64,000 nt of DNA from Sclerurus mexicanus (taxonomy: Eukaryota; Chordata; Aves; Passeriformes; Furnariidae), in contig VWZF01003201.1 of the NCBI GenBank assembly GCA_013396755.1, positions 310,001 through 374,000 on the forward strand. The letters run 5' to 3'. This document shows, in pieces, positions 1 through 12,200 of this stretch (position 1 is its first letter; each line of letters opens with the position of its first letter). A model generated the notes under the pieces. That model was not told where the DNA came from. It worked only from the letters and a program-made list of their open reading frames with translations, and did no database searches. A program made the translations under genes and the position numbers.

Positions 1-1523
1 AAAAGCTTAAATTGTCACCAAGTGCCATATATATTGGTACTCTCCAAATAGCAGATTGTCGTTAATTTCTTTTAACAGAGACTTTTCCTTGTGTTACGCT
101 TTGACAAAAAGGGTACAAGACACATAAACCATGTTTCAAGTAAGAAACTAAAAAAAAATTGACAAAGAATTTCATAGGTATCTACCTTCACTGAAGTGAA
201 AGCAGAATTCTTATGAGGTTCTTCAGCAAGAAATTAATAAAAACGTAACTAGTGAATTTGGTATTAGTCAAAAGGAAGACAATACTACTTACAGTGCTAT
301 TCAGATACCCTTTTCTTTGTCTGTCTTTGGCACGTCTACACTTCTGCTGTCCAATTAGAAGATCTATATATTACCACAACCTTGAAAAGCTGACATTTTT
401 TGCTGCTGCCTGCATTCAGAAGGGTAGTCTACCAACCAACTGCTACAGCACAGATCACACCACAAGGCATCTGCTTCTCTCACTAGTGCCCAATGGGAAA
501 AAAAATTCAATACGACACAAAAGTCATCTGCTGCTTTTCTACTTAAATAAGGGCTACAAGTTGGCTGTGCTACAACAGCCAGTATTCTCAGCTTCCTTTT
601 ATTGGACCTGAGGCACAAGTGAAGATCATATTCTCAGAAGAACAATCACTGAAGACAAAATTAGTTTTAAAATTACTTGATCTTTGAAGGACAGTCTACT
701 ATTTTTCAAGAGATCAGATGTTTATAAAATAAAAAACCAATTCTTTCTTCTTCTAGAAAACACAGCTGAACAAGTTTATTTGCTTTACTGAAGGACAAAA
801 CCAAAACATCTTACTTTCAGTAAACAATCCCAACCCTTAGAAAAAATAAATTTTTCAGGGTTCACATAGAATGCAGTAACATCAAAGATATATAAAAAGG
901 TAAAAGTCTACTATACACAGTAGTTACTAAATTATTTTCTAAAATTGCTTATGTTGTTATAATAGATGCATTTCCCATTACCTGGTCAATTTGCTCATAT
1001 TATTTCTTATATGAGACTCTGACAAAAAGTATTTTAAATTTCATTCAAAGCTAGCGAGAAAAGTCTTTCAACGGTGTTGATTGGCAGTTTGCCACTGCCA
1101 TCACTAAATCATCAGGGAAGACAGAAAGCAGCACCAAAAATAACATTCTCTAGTCGGATCCATTGGCCATATGTTACGTGGGTAAATAAATAAATAAACC
1201 ATGAATAAAAAAACAAACATATGGTTTTCCAACAACCATAAACCAGGAAAAAAACCCAAACCAACTATTCAGTTTTCACCAACCCCTTCCTCCAACAGCA
1301 GCATTTGTTTGTTTTCAGGTACAGGGTTTTTTTTCCTTTTTAAATCAGGATCACTCCTAGCTAATTTTCCTGAACCTACCAGCAGGTGTTTATTCCTCAC
1401 CAAGGCAGTACCTTCTGCAGCAGAGCTAGTCAAAAAGCAATTTACAGATTGCTATCATACAGCAGCAGCACACAGCCACGCAGCCCCGTGAAGGTCAGTT
1501 TGGTTTTGGAGCTTTTTACTTAC
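1..1523 (-). other. MGAT4A: MGAT4A intron (partial)
   Basis: This is the sequence downstream of the first MGAT4A coding exon on the minus strand. The intron opens with a consensus GTAAGT donor at 1518-1523. I looked for the next MGAT4A exon, which encodes the stem region, and did not find it, so it probably lies beyond the left edge. The interval is AT-rich, with no recognisable repeat or gene. Short open frames here look like chance. Confidence 0.6.
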
Positions 1524-1617
1524 CTTTCCCATTTTGCCATGCAGTATACCAGGACAAACTCAGGAAGGTAGTGATGAAAACTAACACGGTGGCCACAGTT
1601 CCATTTCGGAGCCTCAT
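1524..1617 (-). CDS. MGAT4A: MGAT4A first coding exon (GnT-IVa N-terminus)
   Basis: The exon encodes 31 codons plus one base, beginning MRLRNGTVATVLVFIT and ending in WQNGK. This matches the N-terminus of alpha-1,3-mannosyl-glycoprotein 4-beta-N-acetylglucosaminyltransferase A as I know it. That Golgi type II enzyme adds a beta-1,4 GlcNAc branch to the alpha-1,3 mannose arm of N-glycans. What is visible is a short basic cytoplasmic tail (MRLRNG) followed by a hydrophobic signal-anchor at about residues 7-27. The catalytic domain is outside the window. The exon ends at a GTAAGT donor (minus strand 1523-1518) in phase 1, which fits a following glutamate codon as in the mammalian protein. The ATG at 1617-1615 is chosen by protein similarity. 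A two-codon uORF overlaps it. Confidence 0.9.
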
Positions 1618-1622
1618 CTCAT
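1614..1622 (-). promoter_or_regulatory. Minimal uORF overlapping the MGAT4A start codon
   Basis: The minus strand reads ATGAGATGAGG. The first ATG opens a two-codon frame (ATG AGA TGA) whose stop codon overlaps the main ATG. Ribosomes that initiate at the first ATG would terminate on top of the true start. The arrangement is seen directly. Any effect on translation is inferred. Confidence 0.55.
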
Positions 1623-1679
1623 TTCAGCATCACACTTGTTTATGTTCTATTAGTGATGAGGACCTATCTGTTGGGCTTG
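1618..1679 (-). other. MGAT4A: MGAT4A 5'UTR part of the first coding exon
   Basis: Upstream of the ATG the most plausible splice acceptor on the minus strand is TTCATTGCAG, which makes the exon start at 1679. Other AG dinucleotides at slightly higher coordinates could serve instead, so this boundary is tentative. The segment carries an out-of-frame ATG just before the main start. Confidence 0.45.
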
Positions 1680-4600
1680 CTGCAATGAAGTCAGCTGAAG
1701 TCCACCAGCAGCAGCTGGACAATAGCGACACAAAATGTAGCTCTCACATATCAGAGGTATCATAAATCAATCCATTCCAAACAGCTGTATGCTTTCTTAT
1801 AGTTCTCATCAATCAAACTTCTCTTTATTCTTCTAGTCCTGTTCAAAGGAAACAAAATCTGAGAGATTATGCCAAAAATTTACAAGCGTCCCTCAAGAAC
1901 CAAAATACACTACAGGCTCATGGCTGTGTCTTATGTGCACCTCGCTCTCGCTGCCTCAGTGTTGGCTCAGAGAACAGAACCTGTTAGAGGAATGTGTCCC
2001 TTTTCCAAGACTGCTTGTGTCTGGGGGAGCTGTATTTCACATGAATTTGGTCATTAAAGGACAAACATACACATCACCAATGTTACAATTTTATTATAAA
2101 CTCAAGGTAAGGTCACCAGCAGGTAATGAAAGGACAGAAGGGCTGCCTTCAGGAAGCAGCAACTCAAGGCCCCACTCTTAAGTCCTCGCTTCAACAAAAC
2201 CCCTCTGAAAGCAATGAGGGTCCCATGCAACTGCAAACTGAGAGACCAAATTTACAAACCTGCATCAGTCATCTCCCTCTGCTCAGCGCAAGAGCATTTG
2301 ATCCATTCACAACCATTTCTTTTTCTGCCTCAGCTGCAGCTCAGGCACAGACTACAGTCACACATGCAGAGACTGCTCAATCTACACCAACTGGCAACAA
2401 CCCAAAAGCCCCATAAAAAGCCATGATATGACTGTATCCCTCCTCTATCTTCACCACACAGGCACAAGGATAAGACATGTTACCTACAGCTCAGTTTTAG
2501 CCCTGAGGAAGGTTCCGTATCCTAGGATTAGAAAATCCTCAACTCGCCAAACACAGCCAACATCTAATCACCTTCTCCTAACTAAGCAAGACAAAGAGAA
2601 CACAGGGCAATAAATTAACCAACTCAAAGAGGGGGAGAGATTTGTTTTTAAAGCATTAAATCATCCTTTACAGTACTTTAAACCTTAGCAGTCAACATTC
2701 TTTCAAGGCACTGCCAGTTTTTTTTCCCCACTACAAACTATATCTGATACAAGTTATGTTACTCAGCAATAAATAACTTAGTCTGAATTTTCCTTGGAAG
2801 CAGTCTCTGTCACTTTCTTGCCTTGCTGCATTTAAAACAACAGGGGAAAAAATACTCTTTATTATTATGGTACCAAGACGTTCCAGTTAAATCTGAACTA
2901 CTCTTCCTAAGCTTGTATCACAGCACACATCACCTTTATCAAAGAGCTTGCAAAACAAGACATAACCAACAGGCACGGTTAACAAAAGAATGGAAGAGAA
3001 CAACAAAGTGGCAGAACTACACGCTCTTGTGTTCAAATCTCAGTCACAACATCCACATTACAGAAAGTGTTTACCTTTGGACCACAATTATCTCATCTAT
3101 AAAGTTCAACAGCATGCTTTCTTTTGAGAAACTTTGTGCAGGTTTTGTGGCTTTAAACATTAACTCCAAAAGCTCATAGTACCTGTGAGGAAGGGAACAA
3201 ATGCAAGCACATGGGAAGCAGACACAGTGGATGGTAATATTCAGTAAGAAATAACGAGCAGGAATAGAAAGAACTGTGAAAGGTCTTAGGATAACAGAAA
3301 CCTGAATTCAACATAATGAGAGACAAAGACAACTGAGACACCTACAGAAAGCTAACACAGAGAGCACAGCATGCCAGAAAATATCAGTACAAGGACTTTG
3401 CATAGGAGATGGACATAATAAAAGTCAGAAGGGTAGGCAATAGTAATCCAGTGAGAAGATAAAAGTCTGGATGAACTTAAATAGCAAAGAGAGGCAAACA
3501 TCTCAAATCCCAAGGTTTTATAAGGACTGCCTACATGAATTTCAGAAGTTCAGGTGATTCCCAGACTACCAGAATAAGCAACTAGGATACTCATAAGATC
3601 AATGACACCAACAATTTAACTCGGCTAAAGTGTCTCTGAAGCAAGGATGCCTAAACTGCAATCTACTTTTCCCATTATTTTAGCATCAGTCAAATCTCTG
3701 GAGCAGCTCAGGTGTGCACAAAGGACTAGGCTGCAAGCTAGATGGATTATCCCAGTGGGGGCAATTGACAGCTGGTCCAACATGCAAACAAGAGAGGGCA
3801 ACCGGGCAACCAGAAATATCTGATAATGCAAGGAAAGTGAACTATCTGCCTTGCCAAAAACATGGGCATCACTTTTACATTTGCTGCAACAAAATCAAGA
3901 CGTTGCGATCAGGGCCTCTCACTGTGCTATTCAAACCTACAAAAAATACAGTCAGAAAAAAGCCTCAGAAAACAAAACAGTAAAAAGAACAGTAGCAACA
4001 TGATTCAACTAGCAGCCAACAAGCAAAAAATCGTGTCAAATCAATAATTATCATGGGTTTGAGTTGGCTGGTTCTGCTTTCATCCTTCTCCTTGGGTGCT
4101 GTAACCACTCCTCTTAGCACAGGAACCAGCAGCTCGGCTACAGCTCAGCAGCACTTAGATGATTATTCAAGCATTTCACTGTATCAAACTGCATACATCA
4201 AGGCCATGCATGAACCAGACGCGTTCCAGCTTTTAAAAATGCATACAGCCAAACCAAGAGAAACACATGTATAGATGCACATAAATTATTTAACTCCCAG
4301 GTGGTCACTTCAGGTTTGTTCAATAATTTACAGCACAATCTAAACAAATTTAACTGAGGGGCTATCCAGTCTGAGGTGATGGTATGATAGGGTATAACTA
4401 GACAGACGAAGCCTATGAAATTTGCCAGCACCGTCATGACCTGAACCTTTCCCACTGCAGACCGAAGCGAATGACCCGGCTGGATGCTGAGGGTACCGGC
4501 ACCACTGAGATGCTAAGCAGCACCCTACCCAACCACGTCTTAAATAAACCGCTAAGTTTCTGTATGCATCCAGACGCTCCCAAAACACATACAAAGCAAA

Positions 4601-4857
4601 CCGTAAAACCCGGTACCCTTCAAGGCGCCCGCAAAGGCTCCTCGCACAGCTGCCGAAGGGCTGGATGGTGCGGGACCACAGCACGAAGAGCGCCAGACTT
4701 GCTCGAGGATGAGCCAGAGCCCGTCCTGCCGGGAGGGGATCGCGGAGGCGCCCACCGCGGCAGCGCTGGGCAGGCTCTTCTCGAAGGCACGGGAGGAAAG
4801 GACAGAGAGAGGCAAAGGCTGGCGGCGATTTGCTACACGGGGGCTCTTGCCCCTTAC
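1680..4857 (-). other. MGAT4A: MGAT4A 5' intron region
   Basis: This stretch separates the presumed first, non-coding exon in the CpG island from the first coding exon. It is AT-rich and holds one exon-like segment at 3075-3182, listed separately. I see no recognisable repeat family and no other gene. Confidence 0.45.
3075..3182 (-). other. Candidate cassette exon in MGAT4A 5' intron
   Basis: This 108-nt segment is bounded on the minus strand by a pyrimidine-rich acceptor (TTCCCTTCCTCACAG) and a GTAAAC donor. One frame is open throughout, with 35 whole codons beginning YYELLELMFKATKPAQSF, and both other frames stop early. The length is divisible by three. I do not recognise the peptide as part of any MGAT4A product. 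It could be an alternative 5' exon, an exon of an unannotated transcript, or chance. RNA evidence would decide. Confidence 0.3.
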
Positions 4858-5070
4858 TCGCGCCGAGCCGCTCCAGCGCAGCCGGCGCCGGGACCCCAGG
4901 GCGCCCGCACCCGGGCAAAGGGGGCTCGGCCGGCCCCTGGAAAGCGCCCCGAGTCGGTCGGGACTCCCCGGCGCCTCGTCCGGGCAGCGGAACACCGCGG
5001 GCAGAGGGCACGGGGCGCCGCCAGCCCCGCCGGGCGGCAGAGGACGAGCCTGCCGGGGCCGGAGCGGAGG
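4858..5070 (-). other. MGAT4A: Candidate MGAT4A 5'UTR exon 1 (left part, truncated by gap)
   Basis: On the minus strand the CpG island contains a reasonable splice donor, CGCGA|GTAAGG, placing an exon end at 4858. The upstream part of the exon and the start site would run into the assembly gap. No coding frame is proposed. This is the best donor I found in the island, but a first exon ending elsewhere is possible. Confidence 0.35.
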
Positions 5071-5178
5071 NNNNNNNNNNNNNNNNNNNNNNNNNNNNNN
5101 NNNNNNNNNNNNNNNNNNNNNNNNNNNNNNNNNNNNNNNNNNNNNNNNNNNNNNNNNNNNNNNNNNNNNNNNNNNNNN
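5071..5178. other. Assembly gap (108 Ns)
   Basis: Positions 5071-5178 are all N. They interrupt the most GC-rich part of the CpG island, a typical dropout in bird assemblies. The true length is unknown. Any open frame crossing this block is an artefact. Confidence 0.98.
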
Positions 5179-5204
5179 CAATGGACACCGCCTCGCGGGG
5201 CGCC

Positions 5205-5290
5205 GCTCATTGGCTGGGCCGCCTGTCACTCTCGTCGGCCGCGGCTATAAAGGGCGCTGTCTCTCCGGCTCTCCTCAGCGGTAGCGGTGT
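5205..5290 (+). promoter_or_regulatory. Plus-strand TATA/CCAAT core promoter, divergent from MGAT4A
   Basis: An inverted CCAAT box (ATTGG, 5209-5213) is followed by a TATA box (TATAAA, 5246-5251) in a GC-rich setting. Transcription would be expected to start around 5275-5285, in or after a pyrimidine-rich stretch. A further CAATGG abuts the gap at 5179. The orientation points away from MGAT4A. I recognise no protein-coding gene immediately downstream, so the product may be a divergent noncoding RNA. Confidence 0.5.
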
Positions 5291-6046
5291 GTTGGGTGCG
5301 CGGTTCTTTCCGCAGCGCGTCCCTCCTTCAGGATGCGCTTTTGGGGGGTTGCGGTTTCGGAAGAGCCCCAGGAAGGACTTAGCCGCGGCAGCTCGCTGCC
5401 CTGTGGCCAGGCGCAGGAGGTGCACCTTGGGAGTTGCTTTCCCCGTGGGCCGAGCCTGCTGTGGGGGCCCCACATGCCCGCCGGTGCCGCACGGGTCCCG
5501 TGTGTCGGTGCCCCGCCCGCTCACCGGGGACATGAGGTCACAGCCCTGAGTTTCACCTCTGGCTTCACGCCGTGCTTGCAGGCACCTCCCACGGCTCTGT
5601 TCGGATCAGGGAGCAGCTTGTTGCTTCAGGGCCACAAATGAGCCCTCTGTGCCCTGCCCCGCTCTGGGCAGCGTGGTTTGTGGGCACAGGTACCGCCTCG
5701 GGAACCCGCTTCCCTCCAGAGGCCCCTTAAACAAGAAACTCGGGGCAGCTTTGCTCTGTGAGTTCGTTTGTTCAGGGCTGTGGTGTTTCTGGTCTGTACG
5801 TCATCCTCTATCCACAGTGCCTCGCTTAGTGTGTTCCTGGAATTCCGTGCATCTTTTGGGCGCTGGAAGCTCCTGCTAAAATCAGCACAGGGTGGGATCC
5901 AACCTGCCCCATAGGCGCTGTCTCTTGCCGTGGAGTGCTAACCAGGCTAGCAGTGCTCAATCCTTTTCACAGGTTTCATTGCTTCCCCTTTTCTTCTTGT
6001 CTTCCAGCTAATTCAGACAGAGTCCAAAGTGCCCTTTTTTATTCTC

Positions 6047-6200
6047 CGTAGAATTACAGTCGTGGAATGGTTTGCTCAGACCTTCATCCAGCCCAGCCCT
6101 CAACACCTGCACACGTGGGGCATCCACAGCTTGTCCAGGAAACCTGTGGGGTTTTGCCCTCCGTCAGGGCCTTATGCTGGACATAGTGGGATAGTTCCTC
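6047..6200 (-). mobile_element. Degraded CR1 LINE 3' fragment
   Basis: In minus orientation this carries diverged forms of CR1 3'-end phrases: TAGAATTACAG near 6050, CATCCAGCCC, and GGGGCATCCACAGCTTGTCC near 6120-6140. Many substitutions suggest an old copy. CR1 is the dominant avian LINE and usually survives as 5'-truncated 3' ends like this. Confidence 0.65.
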
Positions 6201-8505
6201 ACTAGAACTTTTCAAACTCCGGAAAAATCTTGCTAGTTATTCTGTCTGAAGAGTGACATTTAACAAGTCTCCATACGCTTTCATTTTTAGTTACCAGTGC
6301 TTCAACACGTTACAGTATTTTTACACATTTGGGTACCTGCACTGTAGCCCTCAGTGATGTTGCTGTCTTTCTCGAAAATTGTGAAGAGGGGCTGGTGGCA
6401 ACTCGGGCAGAACGCAAAAAAGAAGCTCAGGAGGGGTTTGCAAGGTCTTGATACTCAGGCTGTTCTGTGATTTTAGTCATTGAGTGATGAGAATTTATTA
6501 TGTAAATGTATGCTTCAGTCTTCCCTTTTACAAGGAAGTGGAATGAAGTGGATTTTTTATTGAAAAACAAGTTCAGCAGAATAACTTTCAAGCAAAAATT
6601 AGAGCATACACGTCCTAATGCACACAAACACATCTATGGCAGAATTTTCTGTAGAAATCCAAACAAGCTAAAAACATTAAAGGCACCATTGTTTGCATCT
6701 AATAGATTAGTGTTGCTTAGGGATATGAATTTTTACATTTCTGTGCCGGAAAAAAATCCTGGCAGAGACATTTTCACATAAAAGTCCTTTTGTCAGGAGG
6801 GCTTAGTCTGCTGAAGAAAAGACTCAGTTACAAGATGAGTATAATGACAGTAATTTCATGAGGACTGTCTGAGCCTTCCTACTTTTTGTCCTTTCACTGA
6901 TTGAACGTTTGCATTAGGAGGGTTTACAAACTGGAGCTTGACAGGATCCAATTAACTATTAATTTCCCCAAACAATAGAGTAAGTGTGATGTGGTTGTTC
7001 CTGTAAAATCTTCCTCTTAAGTTAGTTTCTTGAGAAAGAAGGCAAAGTTCAAGACAGAAAAAAAAAATTCAACATTGCCCTCATCTGACCCACTTCAGCA
7101 ATAATCAAATGCATCTTGGCATATTCTGCTGCTTGATGCACAGCGAAGCAAAATGCTGCAGCTGCCAGTGGAAAGGAGTTGAGGATGTTTGGCTGGCGTG
7201 CTAGAACATCACTTACTTCTGGTTAGGGTGGCAGCCCCCTTTTAGGCCTGAACAATATTTAATGCTGGCAAATCTATGAATTCTTTCTTCCTGTCGATTT
7301 ATTCTTCCGTGCTGCAGCCACTGCTGTTCAACTGGAGCATCAGTCTGAAACAAGGGAAGACTATGCACTTCCAAACTCCCGAAATTGTGTTTAAATGCAA
7401 GTGTTAAGGTGCAAATGCTATAACAACCCATAATGGGGGAGACCTGTGAGGGGAAAGTGTTTTAAAAATATAAGAAGTTTAAATCCCTAGTGTTCCATCT
7501 TTGGTTGCTGAAATAAAAAAAAAAATAAAAAAAAAAGACCAGGGAGATGGCTATTCTCTACCAGCAGGAAATAAAAAACACAAGAGAGAAATACATAATC
7601 ATATTTCAACAGAGAGAAAATTTTATGCTGGGAAATTTTTATTAAGGTATTACCTAAATGTCAAAGGCAAAGTGGTAAAAGATGCTCCAGGCCTGCTGTA
7701 ATTTCACATACATTGCAGTGGCTGTTTGTGGCACACCTGGTCAGTCAACTTCTACAGGGCTGTGTGATTGTTCCCATTCTTCAGATTTGGAGCCTGTTTT
7801 ATCCAGGCAGTTTTCCTGACTTTCAGAAGCACAACACCATTGTCCTTTCATTTCACTGTGCTTGTGTTCTGGCTTTCCCAGGCACTGGGAAAGATGCAAA
7901 AAAACATAGAGGTGCTTGGCAGTGGCAGCAAAAATCGGAACGGTTGTTTGGCTGAAAAATGGCCATCTGAAAATTGTCCACGCCTCCCAGCTGAAAATTG
8001 AGTCCTGTCTCAGGGACAGAATTTATTCCCGGCCTGTCACTTAACCTTGCTTTTTAGCAGAGCAGATGCCTCTCAGTGCTTCTACCTCCATTTCACCTTA
8101 GTTTTGCTTTTTTTTCAACTGCAAGCCTTTCATGCAAGCAAATCTTTTGTACTGAACACCTTTCTCAGTGAAGCTGTGTTTCTGCCGGGCCTTTCCTATA
8201 CCCCTATATCGACAATAAACACAGAGGGGCACAAGTACACCCAGGGTGCATCATGAAAGGACTGGTCATAGCTGGCTGCTGCCCCTGCAGCTGGTCTGTG
8301 CCCCAGGCCATCTCCTACATAAGACCACATGCTATCCCTACAGCACATGGCTAAGGAAAGAAAAAACCAACTGCCCTTCAAACACCTTCTTAAACCTGGT
8401 GTGCTGAGGAGCTGGGCTTGAAATCATGGCATAGCACAGGAAAGACTTGAGACCTTCATCTGGCACTATGGCAGGGCAGCAGGAGACCAGGCGTGTCAAA
8501 GGGAA

Positions 8506-8541
8506 GGCAAGGCCAGGCAAGGCAAGGCAAGGCAAGGCAAG
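8506..8541 (+). repeat. (GGCAA)n simple repeat
   Basis: About seven copies of the 5-mer GGCAA run in tandem, with one imperfect unit (GGCCA) near the start. Confidence 0.85.
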
Positions 8542-9149
8542 AAGAAGAGGACTTTTCCATCCTCTCCCTATGACTAGGTAACATGGTGTGTGCGTGACAA
8601 TAGAGAAGGTTTTCCCAACTCACAGAGATTTCATACTCATGTGAATTCAGATCTCATCGCAGTTTTATGTACATAAACTGAAGCAAATGAATGCTTCAGT
8701 GTCCGAGCTGATTTGCAAATACAGTTTCTGGTTTGTACTATTGTAAACTTATTTTACACACAAAGCTGCTAGATTTAGTTTGTGAATTAACGTGTGACTT
8801 GTGTATCACATACTGTAGTGCTACGCAACAAGTAAAACGATGTAGAAAATTACATTAAAATATGATTGTAGATGCAAGTGCTTAGTAGCCAAAACCTGCC
8901 ATATTTAGGTAATTTGTATTCAGTCTTTTCTGTGCCTATGTTATGAAATAATCTTCTGCTATATGTGGTGATGCTGCTTCTCCACACACACCTGTGTCTT
9001 GCTAAGAAATCAGGTGTTATGATGCCATCCTTACCAGTAGGTAAATTTTTGTTCTGCTTTAACAAGATAAAAACTGAGGTGGGAGAGAGAGCAAATAACC
9101 TGTCCAGGAAGTCTTTTGGGGAGGTAGGAACAGAGCCTGATCTCCAAAC

Positions 9150-9235
9150 TCACAGAATCATAGAATTGTTTAGGTTAAAAAAAACCTTTAAGATCATCGA
9201 GTCTGTGTTTCTTTACCCTCACCCCACATCACTGT
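9150..9235 (-). mobile_element. CR1 LINE 3'-terminal fragment
   Basis: The stretch begins CACAGAATCATAGAATTG and continues to AAGATCATCGAGTC. This is the reverse complement of the CR1 3' end (GATTCTATGATTCTGTG type). Only the last few tens of bases of the element are present. Confidence 0.75.
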
Positions 9236-12200
9236 CATTTTATTTTATGTGGAGATTCTGTTGAGCTGCAAAAGCCTCTGCCATATGCTCAGAGGTGATG
9301 AACATTTATATTTATTCATCTCCTTCTGAAGGCAGAGGCTTTTAAACGCATTTGTACTATTACATAAACATGAACCTGGAAACTGGGAAGTTCATATTGT
9401 GCCAGTATTGCTGATGGTAGTTGAGGTCCAGTGCCTTGGTAAAGAGCAGTCAGATACAGTTAGTACTGAAGAGATAGTTCACGCAAAAGGTAATCCCATT
9501 AAGAATTAAGGGGTTTGATTGCCAGCTGATTTTCCACTTGCCTACTTCATGGTACATCTCTCCTACCATTAAAAGAAAAATTGTCAGGGAAGTTTTCATA
9601 ACTAGACCTCACATATTGGACAACTTCACTGTAAGCAAAACACGCTGTGAAGATGTCTTCTTTGACTTACCTCAGGGTAACCTGGTGGATAGTGCACTGA
9701 CGGCTGGGAATCTGCAGTTAAAGGTAAGCCTGAACTGGGTCCTCAGCAAGTGTAGGTTTCTGAAGGTCTTCTTCTTCTGAAGGTCTCTTTCACTCTTTCC
9801 TAGCAAAACTAAATATAGGTTCAGACAGCACAGGGAAAGAATCCAAGGCAACTTGCACAGGCTAAAATAAGGTATTTTAGAAGGGTCTGTCAAAATTCAA
9901 CACATTGTCTCACTCGTAGATGAAGCTTTGAGAGAGACTGTGGCTCCTGTATAACTTTTAATTACTTTGTGCAGAATTGTTAAGAACTATGAAGATTTTC
10001 TACCCACTGCAAATGCCCAAATACCTGAATAATGGACAATTAAGGGTCTAGCATATTTTCCAAAGATGTGGAGATTTGTAAAACCTGAGCTAAAATCTGC
10101 AAACCCAATGCAGATCTAACCTTATGACCATCGAGAAACACAAACTACAACTTTATACTCCAGACTCTGAGCACGGGCCTCCCTGCCAAAGAGTGGGCTG
10201 GTTGCACATTAGTCTTCTCATTAGTCTTTGTCTCACGTCTCCTCTTGTCTAACCCAGCCTACCTCTTTGTCACTAATCATCTTTCCCATAGAAAGGTGGG
10301 GTTGTGCAGGAGATGGTTCAGTTCTCTTTGTTAGAACCAGGTATTAAAGACTCAAAACCAGATATCAGACTATTGGCTAAAATACAATTCTGGGGCAAGT
10401 AGCTCCCTTCTACTCTTGCCCTGTCACCCAGGAGATGTCTGATCAGTGGGTGTCTCTACCTTCCACCGCTGACTGAAGGGCAGATCTGGACATCCTTTGC
10501 AGACCAAACTGGAATAAAGCATTTGCTGCCACATCCCTTCATTTTATGCTCTGTTTCTGATGAGAGTCAACAGCCTGCAAAAAGCCACATTAAGGCAAGG
10601 GCTCTGCAGATAGAGGAGCAAGAGGAAAGCTTCCTGTGCTTTCTTGCACTGACCTGACCTCTTTCTTTATAGAGGGGGAGCACCAGGGTGAACTTTGTCC
10701 ACATTTTTTTGTCACTAGAGACAGCATAGGGCAGGGAATGAAGATTCCTTCTCACAGCAAAAGATTAACTGGGAGGTGGATAGCAACAAGTTAATAGATG
10801 GATTGTTTCCAAGGATGAAGCAGGCTCTATGTCCACGAATGACCCTAGCTGTATGACCCTATGCATTCATGCTTGGTGATCTAATTCCCAGCCAAAACTG
10901 CGTATGTGGAACCTGATGCTGGAGATGATGGTTGGGTGAAAATTTGCACTAACCACAGTCTTCACCTGTGGCCCACCAACACCTGAGTCAGCATCACCTC
11001 AATTGGCAAAGCAACACAACCCTGGCTCTTGTGCCTTCCTTTCCCCACCTTCTGCTCTTCTCTGTGCCAATCTCCTGTCTTCTCCAACTTTTTTGCTTTC
11101 ATAATCCTGTACCAATATTGTGAAGAATAGCCAGAAATTATAGAGCCCATTTACACTGGTATGAAGAGGAGACAGATTCATGAGAACCTTGATGAAGCAT
11201 GACCCTGCAGCATGTATCCTTCTAATCATGTCCAGCCCCATTAGCCCAGATATGGGTAAAAATTTCAAATCCTATGGTCATTCCTAATCATTAGTAAGGG
11301 GTTTTTGGTCTCCCCATCAACTTACCTGGTCTAAATTTCACCCTGAACAGTGTATTCACTGTGCATGTCATTCCATATTGCAGCAGGACCATGGACCAGC
11401 AGACTCAAATCCAGCCCAGGGAGGATGAGAGCTGTTATTTGAACCCAAAGTGTGTGCCAGAGTGATTTTTTCGGCAGCTAATTTGGGTCAGGGGCAAGGG
11501 AGAATGAGTAAGAGAATTATATCTTTAAATCCCCTTGCTCAACTTACCTATAGTACGTATCATTAACACTAACTTGTATTCCTCCAAGACACAGCAAGTG
11601 TCAAGACAATCCCTGTGAGCCTGTGAACTGCAGAACTGAAAATAATTATCAAAGCCACTCTCCATTTAAACTTGCAGAGCTGTTGCTCTGCTGTAATGAA
11701 AAGATCTCATGCTTTGCCCTGTCACAGCAGGGGTCCAGGCTGTATTAAGTCATTCTCACTGGTCTTAAAGGCTTTAGTGATGTTTCTTTCATTTGATTTA
11801 TCTTTCTGCCAATTTAGAATCCCATCTCTTCCCCACAAAGAAAACCTGTAGTTATCCAAGCAGTAGTGGAGGATGGTAGGTGGCAAGGAAAACAGATAGG
11901 ACAGGAGCATTCTTCATGGCATTTAGAAATAATGAGTGCAATTTCCCAGGTCTTAGGATTTTTTAGACCATGATTTTAGGAAAAAGAGAAATGAACCTTA
12001 GTCAGACAGGAGCCCTAACTGTATAGCTGGAATAACATGTAAATAGCAAGAAGCTAGGCACTGCTGCAGCTCCAACAGGCAGCAAAAATCATAGTAATAA
12101 CATCAGAGCTTTGGGACTATCAGACAGCTCCTTCCCCCAGGAAGGACACTGAGGACATGTATTTTTTAATGAAGCAGTGTATTTCTTTCTTCACTAATTC

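Larger units (their letters stand above)
4480..5620. promoter_or_regulatory. MGAT4A: CpG island, MGAT4A promoter
   Basis: G+C content and CpG density rise sharply here against an AT-rich background, with many CpG, GC-box-like and NotI-like GGCCGC motifs. It lies about 3 kb upstream of the MGAT4A coding start on the minus strand, the expected place for that gene's housekeeping-type promoter. The centre of the island is missing (Ns at 5071-5178), so exact start sites cannot be read. A plus-strand TATA/CCAAT promoter lies on its right side, so the island may fire in both directions. Confidence 0.8.

Noticed and set aside
252..611. 119-codon plus-strand frame near the left edge
   Set aside because: Low-complexity hydrophobic translation, no family resemblance, and it lies within an MGAT4A intron on the opposite strand.
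4340..5549. Several long open frames on both strands across the CpG island
   Set aside because: They cross the block of Ns at 5071-5178, which was translated as X, and owe their length to high GC content. No family is recognisable.
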